From NCBI RefSeq assembly GCF_009720655.1, contig NZ_WNKS01000002.1, forward strand, positions 62,001-126,000: a stretch of DNA of 64,000 nt, given 5' to 3'. This document shows, piece by piece, positions 1 through 9,176 of the stretch (the stretch's first letter is position 1; each line of letters begins with the position of its first letter). The position numbers were made by a program, and so were the translations under genes. The notes under the pieces are model-generated. The model worked only from the letters and a program-made list of their open reading frames with translations. It was not told where the DNA came from and did no database searches. The DNA comes from Rhodoblastus acidophilus (GTDB taxonomy: Bacteria; Pseudomonadota; Alphaproteobacteria; Rhizobiales; Beijerinckiaceae).

Positions 1-474
1 CTTAGTGATGATCCCTTGACGCGCGAGACGGCCGATAGCGTGATAGTAGCCCTTGTCGGAAACCTTTAGCAGGTTAGCCAATTCGCCGCATTCCACGTGC
101 TCCCGCAGTTCTGCCGATGTCATGGACTCATAAGGGGCGGATTTGAGGTGATTAAGAATCTCCTTGATCCAAGGGCTGCGATGGCTTTCCCCTACTTCTG
201 ATGGGTCAGAAATATCACCAGAGGCCGGGTCGCCGCGAGGGGAGGGCCCAAAGGACTGCGCCACCGTCAAGCGGTCTGCAAGTCCGAGCGCCGTCATCAA
301 CTCACGAATCTTCCCCAGGCGATCATTGATCTCATCGCGACGTGATTCAATCTCCTTCCTCCGCGCCTCGATATCCGCGATCTCAGCGGTCATGCGCGCA
401 TATTCGTCCTCCAGCTTCTTTACGTCGCCGGCGGTCAGGAGAACCCTGTGAGAATCGGAGGGCGCACTCATCAT
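1..474 (-). CDS. Hypothetical protein, coiled coil plus C-terminal winged-helix-like segment (partial)
   Basis: An open frame runs off the left edge from a double ATG (474 and 471), giving 158 residues with no stop inside the window. Residues about 10-55 are rich in Glu, Lys, Arg and Ile in heptad-like spacing and probably form a coiled coil. A Pro/Ser/Gly-rich linker follows. The last 50 residues (around SAELREHVECGELANLLKV and YYHAIGRLARQGII) resemble a winged-helix domain as found in regulators or restriction-associated proteins. Base composition is lower in G+C than the genes to the right, and it lies beside a scarred toxin-antitoxin locus, so it probably belongs to an accessory region extending left of the window. 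I do not recognise the family. Confidence 0.6.
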   Translation of the reverse strand, partial: MMSAPSDSHRVLLTAGDVKKLEDEYARMTAEIADIEARRKEIESRRDEINDRLGKIRELMTALGLADRLTVAQSFGPSPRGDPASGDISDPSEVGESHRSPWIKEILNHLKSAPYESMTSAELREHVECGELANLLKVSDKGYYHAIGRLARQGIITK

Positions 475-723
475 TTTTCATCCATGCCACAATGAGAGCG
501 GCTGCACAAGAGGAGACATAGTGACTGGAGGATGCAAAGTGACAAAATGCCCAGGCTTTGGGATAATCCCCTCCCCTCTTACGCGCATGAATGCAGGTTT
601 AACGGTCAACGCCCGCTTGAAATGCTGATATGGGGACCTCGCGCGCGAGCTACACCAACTCCTCACTCACTTTGAGCGTCTCGCGCAACAGGGAAAGAGA
701 TTCTCCGAGCGCGAAACCGCGCC
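475..723. other. Intergenic stretch, no gene seen
   Basis: No convincing reading frame in either strand. It must hold the promoter of the leftward gene ending at the window edge. The short frames here lack a ribosome-binding site and resemble no family I know. Confidence 0.5.
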
Positions 724-842
724 TTACGCGCCCATCACCTCCTCAAAAATCCGTCGCACCTCTTTCCGCCGCTCGCCCAAATCCCGCTCCAGCCGGGAAA
801 AATCCGGCGAGCCCGCCGCCACCGCCAGCCGACGCTCACCCC
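724..842 (-). pseudogene. Displaced copy of the glnE 3' end
   Basis: Read on the minus strand this stretch encodes the last ~37 residues of GlnE plus its own stop (TAA at 724-726), ending RRIFEEVMGA exactly as the intact glnE does at 1283. By eye it differs from the intact glnE terminus (about 1283-1400) at roughly a dozen positions in ~115 bp, mostly silent, so it is a diverged allele and not a recent tandem duplication. It has no start or upstream part. It stops abruptly at about 842, where a truncated mazF begins. The arrangement is what is left when an element recombines at or integrates into a gene's 3' end and brings its own version of that end. Confidence 0.8.
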
Positions 843-843
843 T

Positions 844-993
844 TCATGGTGCCTCCGTCTCGTCGGTCGTGAAGGCGCAGATGGTGATGGAGTCGGTCGC
901 ACCAAAACTGTCGACCTGCACGATCACGACAGGACGCGGCTTGCCGGCGTAATCGCCGCCCCCAGTCACTGTCCAGACCTCGCCCCACTTCAT
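844..993 (-). pseudogene. MazF-like toxin, truncated to 49 residues
   Basis: The frame starts MKWGEVWTVTGGGDYAGKPR and continues PVVIVQVDSFGATDSITIC, which is the N-terminal beta-barrel start of MazF/PemK-family endoribonuclease toxins (normally about 110 residues). It reads into a stop at 844-846 exactly where the displaced glnE 3' copy begins, so the C-terminal half, including catalytic and dimer-forming parts, is missing. Its ATG overlaps the stop of the upstream antitoxin gene (ATGA at 990-993), the usual translational coupling of such pairs. It is almost certainly inactive. Confidence 0.75.
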
Positions 994-1214
994 TCGTCCT
1001 TCCAATCGGAGACCGCGTCAATAAACGCCTCGTCGTCACGCGCATGGGCGCTCGCCGAAACCGCGAGGGACTGCCGATGGGCCTCGCGCCGGAACGCGGG
1101 CGCGCGAACGTCCGGCGCCCGAATCTGGATCGGCCGCAAACCCAGGGCGCGCAGACGGGCGCGATGCTTGCTGACTTTCAGCCGTGACGACTTGGGCGAG
1201 GGCGTCGTTGACAT
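990..1214 (-). CDS. MazE-like antitoxin (DUF3018 type)
   Basis: 74 residues from the ATG at 1214, chosen because GGAG sits 7 nt upstream; a longer in-frame start at 1274 has no comparable site. The sequence KHRARLRALGLRPIQIRAPD, with the C-terminal segment ending FIDAVSDWKDE, is characteristic of the antitoxins annotated as the MazE family protein DUF3018: an N-terminal DNA-binding half and a C-terminal toxin-binding tail. It is translationally coupled to the downstream mazF fragment. A 14-bp perfect palindrome lies 16 bp upstream of the start and is a likely autoregulatory operator. Because the toxin is broken, this antitoxin is probably an orphan, though it could neutralise toxins made elsewhere. 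Confidence 0.75.
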   Translation of the reverse strand: MSTTPSPKSSRLKVSKHRARLRALGLRPIQIRAPDVRAPAFRREAHRQSLAVSASAHARDDEAFIDAVSDWKDE

Positions 1215-1229
1215 GACCATGCTCCGAGA

Positions 1230-1243
1230 GGTTACATGTAACC
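1230..1243. promoter_or_regulatory. 14-bp perfect palindrome, probable antitoxin operator
   Basis: GGTTACATGTAACC is its own reverse complement. It lies just upstream of the ribosome-binding site of the MazE-like gene, where antitoxins of this type usually bind to repress their own operon. Assignment as operator is inference. Confidence 0.55.
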
Positions 1244-1282
1244 TGGCACGCGCGACGCCGAACGACCAGCGCACTCAGGATA

Positions 1283-4171
1283 CTAAGCCCCCATCACCTC
1301 CTCAAAAATCCGCCGCACCTCTTTCCGACGTTCCCCCAACTCCCGCTCCAACCGGGCAAAATCCGGCGAGCCCGCCGCGATCGCCAGCCGCCGCTTCACC
1401 CCCTCCGCCGCCGACGCGGGATCACTGCCTTCGCCGAGGCTCAGCCGCAGCCATTGCGTCACCTTGGAGAACAGGGCGAGCGCCTCGCCCAGCGTCGCCA
1501 CAGCCTCGGCCTCCAACACGTTTCCGGACGCGGCGGCCAAAATTTCCGCCGTGCCCTGCACCCGCAAACCGCGCGCGTCAAAACCATGCCCCAAGGCCAA
1601 AACCTGCGCGACGAATTCGATGTCGAGCAGCCCGCCCGGCGCGAGTTTCAAATCCCAGGGACCGCCAAACCCTTTCTCCTTGGCGATCAGCGCGCGCATC
1701 TCCCGCGCCTCCTTCGCCAGCGCCGAAAAATCGCGCTTCACGAACAAGGTCGCCTCGATGATCCCGCGCACCTCCTCGCACAGGCTGGCGTCGCCGGCGA
1801 TGGGACGCGCCCGCGTCAGCGCCATATGCTCCCAGATTTCCGCCTGTTCGGCGTGGTAGGTTCGAAACGTCGAGAGCCGCGCCGCCACCGGCCCCTGGTT
1901 GCCTGAAGGGCGCAACCGCATGTCCACGGCGAAAAGCTTTCCACGTCGCGTCGGCGCCGAAAGCGCCGCGATCAGCCGCTGCGTCAATCGCCCATAATAA
2001 ACGGAAGCGTGCAGCGGCTTAGGCCCATCCGACTCCGCGCGCTCAGGATCGAAATCATAGACGACCACCAGATCGAGATCGGAGGTCGCGGTCATCTCGC
2101 GCGAGCCGAGCTTGCCAAAACCCAGCACGCAAAACCGACCGCCCGGCGGCCGCCCGTGCTCCTCGACAAAAATCGCCTCGACCCGCTCCAGACAGGCCTG
2201 GATCAGCGCGCTGGCAAGGGCCGAATAAGAGCGCCCCGCCTGCTCCGGCTCGATCAGCTCCGCGAACAGCCGCAGGCCGATCAAAAACTTCTCTTCCACG
2301 GCGAAGGTGCGGGCGATGTCCAAAAAATCTTCGAGGCTGGAGCCGCTGACGTGAAAACCGGCGAGCCGGCGCACATAATCGGCCTCATCGCCGACAATGG
2401 CCGACAAGCCCTGGTCAATGGCGGCATCAAGCGTGTTCGGCATCTGCGCCACCACTTCCGCGAGACGCGGCGCGCCCCCCAGAATGTCGGCGAACAATTG
2501 CCGCATCGCCTCGTGCGATTTCAGCAGCGAGAACAGTTCTACAGCCGCCGGCATTCGCTCCATGGCCTGATCCATGGCGGCGATGGCGCAATCGGCGTCG
2601 CCCGATTTGGCGAAGGCGTTGAGCAAAGCGGGGATGAGTTCGGTCAAGACCTCGCGGGCGCGGGCGCTGCGCACCGCCGCGCGTCGGCCAAAATGCCAGC
2701 CGCGCACGGTCTCGGCCGCCCGCGCCGGATCGCGAAACCCCATTTCGCGCAGCGTATTCAAGGTCTCGGGATCGTCGGCGGAGCCGGTGAACACCAGACT
2801 GCCGGCGCGCGAATCCAGCCCCGGCGCGTCCTCGAACAGCCGGGCGTAATGTCTTTCGACCGCGCGCAGCCGCTTGGTCAAAGCGGTGGAAAAGCCGGCG
2901 ACGCCGCCAAATCCGCAGAACAAGGCAAACGCCTTCAGCGCCTCGTCATCGGCGGGCAGGCGCTGCGTCTGGTGATCGTTGAGCATTTGCAGGCGATGTT
3001 CGACCCCGCGCAAAAAATCATAGGCTTCGCTGAGTTCGTCCGCCGCCTGCGGGGTGATCCACTGGTCCGCCTCAAGCTGCCGCAGCATGTCCAGCGTGCG
3101 CGAGCCCCGCAACTGCTTGCGCCGACCGCCAAAGATCAGCTGCTGCGTCTGCACGAAAAATTCGATCTCGCGAATGCCGCCGCGCCCCAATTTCACGTCA
3201 TGCCCGGCGACGGCGATTTCCGCATGGCCTTTCACCGCATGAATCTGCCGCTTCATCGCGTGCACGTCGGCGATGGCGGCGTAGTCAAAATATTTGCGCC
3301 AGATGAACGGCGAAAGTTCTTCGAGAAAACTCACGCCCAACGAAATGTCGCCCGCCACCGGCCGCGCTTTGATAAAAGCGGCGCGCTCCCAGTTCTGCCC
3401 CAGCGTTTCGTAATAATGCCGCGCCGCGTCCAGCGACACCGCGACCGCCGTCGAGCCCGGATCGGGCCGCAAGCGAAGATCGACGCGTAAAACATAACCG
3501 TCGCCGGTGCGTTCATTCAGCAGTTTGACAATGTGCTGAGTGATCCGCACGGCATTGGCCTTCACCCCCTGCCCCGCGTCCAGAACCGGCGAGGCCCCGT
3601 CAAAAAACACCACCAAATCGACGTCGGAGGAATAATTCAGCTCGCGCGCGCCATGCTTTCCCAGCGCCAGGACGGTAAGGCCGCAGCGCCGCTCGTCGGG
3701 CTCAGCCCCGTCCCAATTCAGTTTCGAACCCGCCAGTCGCAGAGCGGTCCGCAAGGCCGCCGCGACCAGCGCATCGGCGGCGCGCGATAGCGCCCACGTG
3801 GTCGCCACCTGATCAAAGACGCCGCCAAGATCGGCCAGGGCGATGAGCAAAGCGGATTCCTGTTTGGCCTTGCGCAGAACGGTCATGGCGCGCGCTTCGG
3901 AACACTCTTCCGAATCGCATTCACCAAGCGTCGCCAGAGCCGCGTCCAGCGCAGCCTCCGGTTCAGCCCCCAAAATGCGTTTCAACCGCTCGGGATCGCG
4001 CTTGATCAAGCCCCACAAAAACGGCGACTGGTCGGCCAGCCCGAGCGCCAGCGGCGCGAAATCAGCCCATTGCGGCAGGGCCTCCAAGTCGGGCGCTTCA
4101 GCCAAAAATTCGTCAAGCCGCGCCCGCGCTGTCCGCTTGTGCGCCGGACGCGGCAGAGCCAAGCCGCTCAT
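1283..4171 (-). CDS. glnE: Bifunctional glutamine synthetase adenylyltransferase/adenylyl-removing enzyme
   Basis: 962 residues, the normal length. GlnE attaches AMP to, and phosphorolytically removes it from, glutamine synthetase in response to PII and glutamine. Two nucleotidyltransferase cores are visible: GKHGARELNYSSDVDLVVFF near residue 170 (adenylyl-removing half) and GKLGSREMTATSDLDLVVVY near residue 685 (adenylylating half), each with the G-S/N-x9-DxD metal-binding pattern, each followed by a helical domain. The start ATG overlaps the stop of the sensor kinase gene upstream (ATGA), so both are one transcript. The 3' end is duplicated as a remnant at 724-842. Confidence 0.97.
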   Translation of the reverse strand: MSGLALPRPAHKRTARARLDEFLAEAPDLEALPQWADFAPLALGLADQSPFLWGLIKRDPERLKRILGAEPEAALDAALATLGECDSEECSEARAMTVLRKAKQESALLIALADLGGVFDQVATTWALSRAADALVAAALRTALRLAGSKLNWDGAEPDERRCGLTVLALGKHGARELNYSSDVDLVVFFDGASPVLDAGQGVKANAVRITQHIVKLLNERTGDGYVLRVDLRLRPDPGSTAVAVSLDAARHYYETLGQNWERAAFIKARPVAGDISLGVSFLEELSPFIWRKYFDYAAIADVHAMKRQIHAVKGHAEIAVAGHDVKLGRGGIREIEFFVQTQQLIFGGRRKQLRGSRTLDMLRQLEADQWITPQAADELSEAYDFLRGVEHRLQMLNDHQTQRLPADDEALKAFALFCGFGGVAGFSTALTKRLRAVERHYARLFEDAPGLDSRAGSLVFTGSADDPETLNTLREMGFRDPARAAETVRGWHFGRRAAVRSARAREVLTELIPALLNAFAKSGDADCAIAAMDQAMERMPAAVELFSLLKSHEAMRQLFADILGGAPRLAEVVAQMPNTLDAAIDQGLSAIVGDEADYVRRLAGFHVSGSSLEDFLDIARTFAVEEKFLIGLRLFAELIEPEQAGRSYSALASALIQACLERVEAIFVEEHGRPPGGRFCVLGFGKLGSREMTATSDLDLVVVYDFDPERAESDGPKPLHASVYYGRLTQRLIAALSAPTRRGKLFAVDMRLRPSGNQGPVAARLSTFRTYHAEQAEIWEHMALTRARPIAGDASLCEEVRGIIEATLFVKRDFSALAKEAREMRALIAKEKGFGGPWDLKLAPGGLLDIEFVAQVLALGHGFDARGLRVQGTAEILAAASGNVLEAEAVATLGEALALFSKVTQWLRLSLGEGSDPASAAEGVKRRLAIAAGSPDFARLERELGERRKEVRRIFEEVMGA

Positions 4172-5646
4172 TGCGAGGCCTCCCGAGGCAGACGCAGGGT
4201 GACTTTCAAGCCCGGCGCATTGTCCTCGACCCGAAGCGTTCCGCCATGCAACCGCGCCACGGCGGCGGCGAGCGACAGGCCGAGGCCCGATCCGGGACGC
4301 GAGCGCGACGCCTCCAGCCGGACAAAACGCTCCAGAACGCGCTCGCGATCGGCGGCGGGAATGCCGGGGCCGCGATCCCCCACGGCGATCTCGATGAAGC
4401 GGGCGTCGCCGCCGACCGCCACGGTCACCTCGCCCAACTCACCGGGCAAGGTCGGCTCGCCATATTTCAGGGCGTTGTCGATCAGATTGGCGAGCGCCTG
4501 GCTGACCAGTTCGCGATGGCCGCGGAATTTTTCCGCCTCTGGCGCCTCCACTTTCAGGGTCACGCCGCGCTCCTCCGCCGAGGGCTCGTAGAGCTCAGCC
4601 ACGTCGGCGGCGAGCGCGGCGCCGTCGAGTTCGGCAAAACCTTCGGACGACGACGACGAAGCTTCCGCGCGCGCGATCAACAGCAGCGCATTAAAGATGC
4701 GGATAAGACCATCGGCCTCCTCGATCACCTTTTCCAGCGCCTGCTCCAGCGCCGCCGGCCGGGCCGCCGAATCGCCGTCTCTGGCGAACAAGGCGTGTTC
4801 CGCATTGTTGCGCAGCCGCGTCAGCGGCGTGCGCAGGTCATGGGCGATATTGTCGGACACTTGCTTGATCCCCTCCACCAGTCGGGCGATGCGGTCGAGC
4901 ATGGCGTTGAGATTGTGCGCGAGCCGGTCGATTTCATCGCCCGCGCCGGACAGCGGCAGGCGCCCGGTGAGGTCCGCCTGCAACAGGGTCGCCGCCTTGG
5001 CGCTCATGGCGTCCACGCGCTGCAACAGCCGCCGCGCCACCAGAAAACCGCCGAACGCCCCGATCGACAGCAGCCAGGGCAGCGATCCCATCAGGGCGGA
5101 GCCCAAAATGCTGCCGAGCCGATCCCGGTCCTCGAGATCATAGCCGACCAGCAGGCGGAAATTTCCGGGCAGGACGAACACGCGCGCCAAGGCGCGGCGC
5201 CGCACATTGGGCTCGCCCGGACGCTCGTAGCTGATCGCCACCGCCGCCGGCGCGGTCTGGTCGAGCACCCCCGGCGGCAATTCCTGCACATTGCCAGCGA
5301 CGGCGGCCCCGTTGGGCGCGGTGACGAGATAGATCGAGGCGCCGGGCGCCGTCGAGCGCCGCTGCACCACATTGACCAGCTGGTTGAGGCCGCCCTCCTG
5401 GTACTGGTCGTTCAGCCCCTTGAGCTCGGCTTCGAGCGTCTGGCCGATCTGCTGGTCGATGAGTTCGCGGACGTTCTCGCCGACCCGGCTCAGCGCCAGT
5501 GTAAACCCCACCCCGACAATCACGACATAGGCCAGCGCCAGCTTGAACGAAGTCGTGCGAAAAAATCTGTCCGCCGAGCCCAGGCGGGACAGGGTGGTGT
5601 TCTTGAACTCAGCCGGCTGCAAGGCGGTCCCCTTTTTTTTCACCAT
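4168..5646 (-). CDS. Membrane sensor histidine kinase with HAMP domain
   Basis: 492 residues: TM1 about 34-53, a periplasmic domain about 54-183, TM2 about 184-205, HAMP about 206-260, HisKA with phospho-acceptor His269 in SDNIAHDLRTPLTRLRN, and a HATPase_c domain with N box (NLIDNALKYGEP) and G boxes (VGDRGPGIP, GSGLGLSLAAAVARLHGG). The domain order is that of EnvZ/QseC-like kinases. No response-regulator gene lies beside it: upstream is the divergent ftsK, downstream the overlapping glnE. Coupling to glnE suggests the kinase or its signal relates to nitrogen status, but this is only context. The cognate regulator must be encoded elsewhere. Confidence 0.92.
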   Translation of the reverse strand: MVKKKGTALQPAEFKNTTLSRLGSADRFFRTTSFKLALAYVVIVGVGFTLALSRVGENVRELIDQQIGQTLEAELKGLNDQYQEGGLNQLVNVVQRRSTAPGASIYLVTAPNGAAVAGNVQELPPGVLDQTAPAAVAISYERPGEPNVRRRALARVFVLPGNFRLLVGYDLEDRDRLGSILGSALMGSLPWLLSIGAFGGFLVARRLLQRVDAMSAKAATLLQADLTGRLPLSGAGDEIDRLAHNLNAMLDRIARLVEGIKQVSDNIAHDLRTPLTRLRNNAEHALFARDGDSAARPAALEQALEKVIEEADGLIRIFNALLLIARAEASSSSSEGFAELDGAALAADVAELYEPSAEERGVTLKVEAPEAEKFRGHRELVSQALANLIDNALKYGEPTLPGELGEVTVAVGGDARFIEIAVGDRGPGIPAADRERVLERFVRLEASRSRPGSGLGLSLAAAVARLHGGTLRVEDNAPGLKVTLRLPREASQ

Positions 5647-5772
5647 GTTTCATGCCGGCTTTGCAGGCAAGTTACCGATTGGTCACAGCAAAGCCGCGAT
5701 TGACGAAACCGCTCCTTAACCGTGACGGCCTCATTGTCGGCCCCGGTTCGGTAGCGTTCTGCAGGTTTCCCC

Positions 5773-8391
5773 ATGTTCACGATTCTCGATCAATGGCTGG
5801 CGCGTTTGTTTGGAGCCAGCCGGCGCGACAGAAGTGTCCCGCTTCTCGCCCAGCGCGCCTATTACGGCCATGACGACCTCGACCTTCAGCAGGTCGGCGC
5901 TTACGATCGCAGCTTCGATTTCGACGACCAGCCCTCGCCTTATCAACCCTATGTGCGCCTGCCCCGCAGCCGCGACATCCTCGTCGATTCGCCCGCGCCG
6001 GTCGCGCCCGGCGCCGCCGAGCGGGAAGCGGCGGCGAGCCAGAAGTCGCAGCAGATGCTGCGCGGCGACTGGGCCGAACCCGAATCGCCCGCCGCCCCGC
6101 AGGTCGCGCCGGAAGTCTGGAGCGCCGACCCGAATCGCGTCCGCTTCACCCGCACGCCCGAAGCCTTCCTCCAGCGCCGCCGCGACGAGGAGGAGGCGAA
6201 AGCCCGCGCCATCGAGGAAGAATCGCGCCGCGTCGCCGAAGCGGCGCGCCTGCGCGCGGAAGAGGAGGCGCGGCGCATCGAGGAAGACGCGCGCCGCATG
6301 GAGGAGGCCAAGCAGGCCATCGCGCGCGCCATGCGCTCGGGCAAACCGGACGAATCGGAGGATGGCCCGCGCGTGCGTTTTTCGCGGACCCCGGACGCGG
6401 TGTTCCAGGCGCGCTCGCGCGCCAGGGATCCGCAGCCGGAACCCGAAGCCGCGCCCGAACCGGTCGCCGAATCAATGCCGCACCCCGCTGTGGAACCGGC
6501 GCCCGCGCCCGTCCAGACCGCCGCCGAGCCGCCCGCATTTTCGCCCTTCACCGCCATGGGCGCCCGTTTCGCGTTGCAGACCGGCTATGCCGCGCCGGTC
6601 CGCGTCGCCGCCGCGCCCGCGCCGTTCGTCACGCCGCCCGTTGAGCCCGCGCCCGTCGCCGCGCCCGAGCCGACCGCCGCCACGGCGGAGGCGCCGGAAG
6701 CCAAGCCGGCGAAAATCCGCGTGCGCGTCAAGGCCGCGGGACAACCGGCGCCAGAGGAGCCGGCCGCCCCCAAAGAGCCGGCCGCGCCCAAAATGATCAT
6801 CGTTGGCAAACCGGCGCCGACCCCGCGCGGCGGTTTTTTGCAGCGGATCGACCCGCTCGGCGAGGATTACGACCCGATCGAAATCGATATGCTGACGGAG
6901 CCGCCCGCCCCGGCCTTTGAGGAATCCGAGGACGAAGTGCTGGAGGTCAACGCCGACGCGCTGGAAAAAACCCTGGAGGATTTTGGCGTGCGCGGCGATG
7001 TTTTGAACGCGCACCCCGGCCCGGTCGTGACCCTGTATGAATTCGAACCCGCCCCGGGCATAAAATCCTCGCGCGTCATCGGCTTGGCCGACGACATCGC
7101 CCGCTCCATGTCGGCGGTTTCCGCGCGCGTCGCCGTGGTGCCCGGCCGCAACGCCATCGGCATCGAACTGCCCAATCCGCGCCGCGAAACCGTTTATTTG
7201 CGCGAGCTCATCGCCTCCCCGGATTTTTCCGACTCAAAACACCGCCTCGCCATCGCCTTGGGCAAAACCATCGGCGGCGAGCCGGTGATCGTCGATCTCG
7301 CCAAAATGCCGCATCTGCTGGTCGCGGGCACCACCGGCTCGGGCAAATCGGTCGCCATCAACACCATGATCCTGTCGCTGCTCTACAAGCTCAAGCCGCA
7401 GGACTGCCGGCTGATCATGGTCGACCCGAAAATGCTGGAGCTGTCGGTTTACGACGGCATCCCCCACCTGCTCACCCCCGTCGTCACCGACCCGAAAAAG
7501 GCGGTCGTGGCGCTCAAATGGGCGGTCCGCGAGATGGAGGACCGCTACAAGAAAATGTCGAAACTCGGCGTCCGCAACATCGACGGGTTTAACGCCCGCG
7601 TCACCGAGGCAACCGCAAAGGGAGAAGTGATCACCCGCACGGTGCAGACCGGGTTCGACCGCGAGACCGGCGAGGCGATTTACGAGCAGGAGCAGATGGA
7701 CCTGTCCACCCTGCCCTATATCGTCGTCATCGTCGACGAAATGGCCGACCTGATGATGGTCGCGGGCAAGGAAATCGAAGGCGCGATCCAGCGTCTGGCG
7801 CAAATGGCGCGCGCGGCGGGCATCCACCTGATCATGGCGACGCAGCGTCCGTCGGTCGACGTGATCACCGGCACGATCAAGGCGAATTTCCCGACCCGCA
7901 TCTCGTTCCAGGTGACGTCGAAAATCGACAGCCGCACGATACTGGGCGAGATGGGCGCGGAGCAGCTTTTGGGCCAGGGCGACATGCTCTACATGGCCGG
8001 CGGCGGCCGCATCGTCCGCGTCCACGGCCCGTTCGTTTCGGACACCGAGGTCGAGCGCGTGGTGGCGCATCTGAAAACGCAGGGCGCGCCGGAATATCTT
8101 GACGGCGTGACCGCCGAAGACGACGGGGACGAAGAAGACGCCGCGCCGCTGCCCGTGGGCGACGAGGACGGCGCCGACCTCTACGACCGCGCGGTGGCGG
8201 TGGTGCTGCGCGACAAAAAATGCTCGACCTCCTACGTGCAGCGCCGCTTGCAGGTCGGCTACAACAAGGCGGCGTCGCTGGTGGAGCGCATGGAGAAGGA
8301 AGGGGTTGTCGGCCCCGCCAACCACGCGGGCAAGCGCCAGATTCTCATGGGCGGCGGGGTGGACCGCGGCGCCTTCGACATGGAGGATTGA
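5773..8391 (+). CDS. ftsK: FtsK/SpoIIIE-type DNA translocase lacking N-terminal membrane segments
   Basis: 872 residues. The C-terminal half is a typical FtsK motor: Walker A GTTGSGKS (519-526), Walker B in [12 protein letters not shown], and a gamma winged-helix domain (about 800-865) that reads KOPS/SRS-type directional sequences. The N-terminal ~370 residues are unlike E. coli FtsK: there is no transmembrane helix, but a Pro/Ala-rich linker, a charged coiled coil of E/A/R heptads (about 135-200), and a repeated motif ([10 protein letters not shown] near 122, [10 protein letters not shown] near 200). The 126-bp gap to the divergent kinase gene leaves no room for a missed membrane domain. 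It is probably a soluble translocase acting in chromosome dimer resolution or segregation; another, membrane-anchored FtsK may exist elsewhere. Confidence 0.93.
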   Translation: MFTILDQWLARLFGASRRDRSVPLLAQRAYYGHDDLDLQQVGAYDRSFDFDDQPSPYQPYVRLPRSRDILVDSPAPVAPGAAEREAAASQKSQQMLRGDWAEPESPAAPQVAPEVWSADPNRVRFTRTPEAFLQRRRDEEEAKARAIEEESRRVAEAARLRAEEEARRIEEDARRMEEAKQAIARAMRSGKPDESEDGPRVRFSRTPDAVFQARSRARDPQPEPEAAPEPVAESMPHPAVEPAPAPVQTAAEPPAFSPFTAMGARFALQTGYAAPVRVAAAPAPFVTPPVEPAPVAAPEPTAATAEAPEAKPAKIRVRVKAAGQPAPEEPAAPKEPAAPKMIIVGKPAPTPRGGFLQRIDPLGEDYDPIEIDMLTEPPAPAFEESEDEVLEVNADALEKTLEDFGVRGDVLNAHPGPVVTLYEFEPAPGIKSSRVIGLADDIARSMSAVSARVAVVPGRNAIGIELPNPRRETVYLRELIASPDFSDSKHRLAIALGKTIGGEPVIVDLAKMPHLLVAGTTGSGKSVAINTMILSLLYKLKPQDCRLIMVDPKMLELSVYDGIPHLLTPVVTDPKKAVVALKWAVREMEDRYKKMSKLGVRNIDGFNARVTEATAKGEVITRTVQTGFDRETGEAIYEQEQMDLSTLPYIVVIVDEMADLMMVAGKEIEGAIQRLAQMARAAGIHLIMATQRPSVDVITGTIKANFPTRISFQVTSKIDSRTILGEMGAEQLLGQGDMLYMAGGGRIVRVHGPFVSDTEVERVVAHLKTQGAPEYLDGVTAEDDGDEEDAAPLPVGDEDGADLYDRAVAVVLRDKKCSTSYVQRRLQVGYNKAASLVERMEKEGVVGPANHAGKRQILMGGGVDRGAFDMED

Positions 8392-8400
8392 GTACACAGT

Positions 8401-8430
8401 AGCCCTCGCGCTAAATAGCGCGAGGGCTTT
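8401..8430 (+). terminator. Intrinsic terminator after ftsK
   Basis: A perfect 12-bp stem (AGCCCTCGCGCT / AGCGCGAGGGCT) with an AAAT loop, 9 bp after the ftsK stop, followed by a short TTTCC tail. The T-run is weak but the stem is strong. Confidence 0.8.
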
Positions 8431-8453
8431 CCATCAAGATACCGAAAACGTTA

Positions 8454-9176
8454 TTAGAAAAGCGGCAGTTCTGGGTCCACCCTACGCTCAATACGCCTTC
8501 TTGGGCGAATTATTCCGCTCTCACGGACAAAAGTAAGAGCATCCGCAATTTTAGTTAGGCGCTCACTTAACCGATCTTCCGGCCAGAGAACAAAATCTCG
8601 TAGCGAGTAAACCTTCTTGTCCCGCTCATTCGTAGTGGGGTTAGCGCTCAAATCCAAATATTCAATATCGACGTCGTTGCCAAAAAATTCTTGATCTAGC
8701 AAAAATCTCTTGTGAATAGATGCAACCATGCATAATTGATCAATTGTTAGACTGAAACTTTTTCGCGGTTGAATAAAAAATAATTTAACAGTCCCACTCT
8801 CCACAAAGAAGAACGGCACACGGTAACCCGAAGAAAAGTCTCGTCCGAAACGAAATTTACGTGGAGATAGATCAAAGACCTGCGTGCTACGACCGAAAGC
8901 GACCGGAGCACCAAGCTTGATTACGTCTTCGTTTGATTTTCGACCTTGCTTGGTAACTTCTCGCGCGCAACTAGACAATAACACGGGCAACGAATGCAAA
9001 CCACGGTAACTCTGTTTGATCGCACGAACGCTCGTCAGGTAATTAAACGGCGCGCCCATATCCTCGTAGAACGCAAGGAACCAGGAGATCAATTCGTCCT
9101 TGGTTTCACCGTGTGCGCGCGCTAAGTCTGGTACTGATGGAGTCGGAAGGTTGTCCATGTTGTGAAACCTTTTCAC
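8454..9176 (-). CDS. Unrecognised protein coupled to a Panacea antitoxin (candidate toxin or effector)
   Basis: 240 residues from a GTG whose last two bases overlap the TGA of the Panacea gene; an ATG at 9158 (MDNLPTPSVP) preceded by AAAGG is a possible alternative start. I recognise no family. Visible: an N-terminal helical part (to ~90), a beta-rich middle around VPFFFVESGTVKLFFIQPRK, then a helix-rich, charged C-terminus ending RRRIERRVDPELPLF. No signal peptide, membrane segment, Fic, RelA/SpoT, PIN or nuclease signature is obvious. DNA is clearly A+T-richer than its surroundings, a sign of transfer. In Panacea (DUF4065) operons the partner is usually the toxin, so a toxin or effector role is inferred from position only. 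Confidence 0.75.
   Translation of the reverse strand: MKRFHNMDNLPTPSVPDLARAHGETKDELISWFLAFYEDMGAPFNYLTSVRAIKQSYRGLHSLPVLLSSCAREVTKQGRKSNEDVIKLGAPVAFGRSTQVFDLSPRKFRFGRDFSSGYRVPFFFVESGTVKLFFIQPRKSFSLTIDQLCMVASIHKRFLLDQEFFGNDVDIEYLDLSANPTTNERDKKVYSLRDFVLWPEDRLSERLTKIADALTFVRESGIIRPRRRIERRVDPELPLF

Noticed and set aside
478-666. 62-residue minus-strand frame upstream of the left-edge gene
   Set aside because: No ribosome-binding site, no family resemblance; composition looks non-coding.
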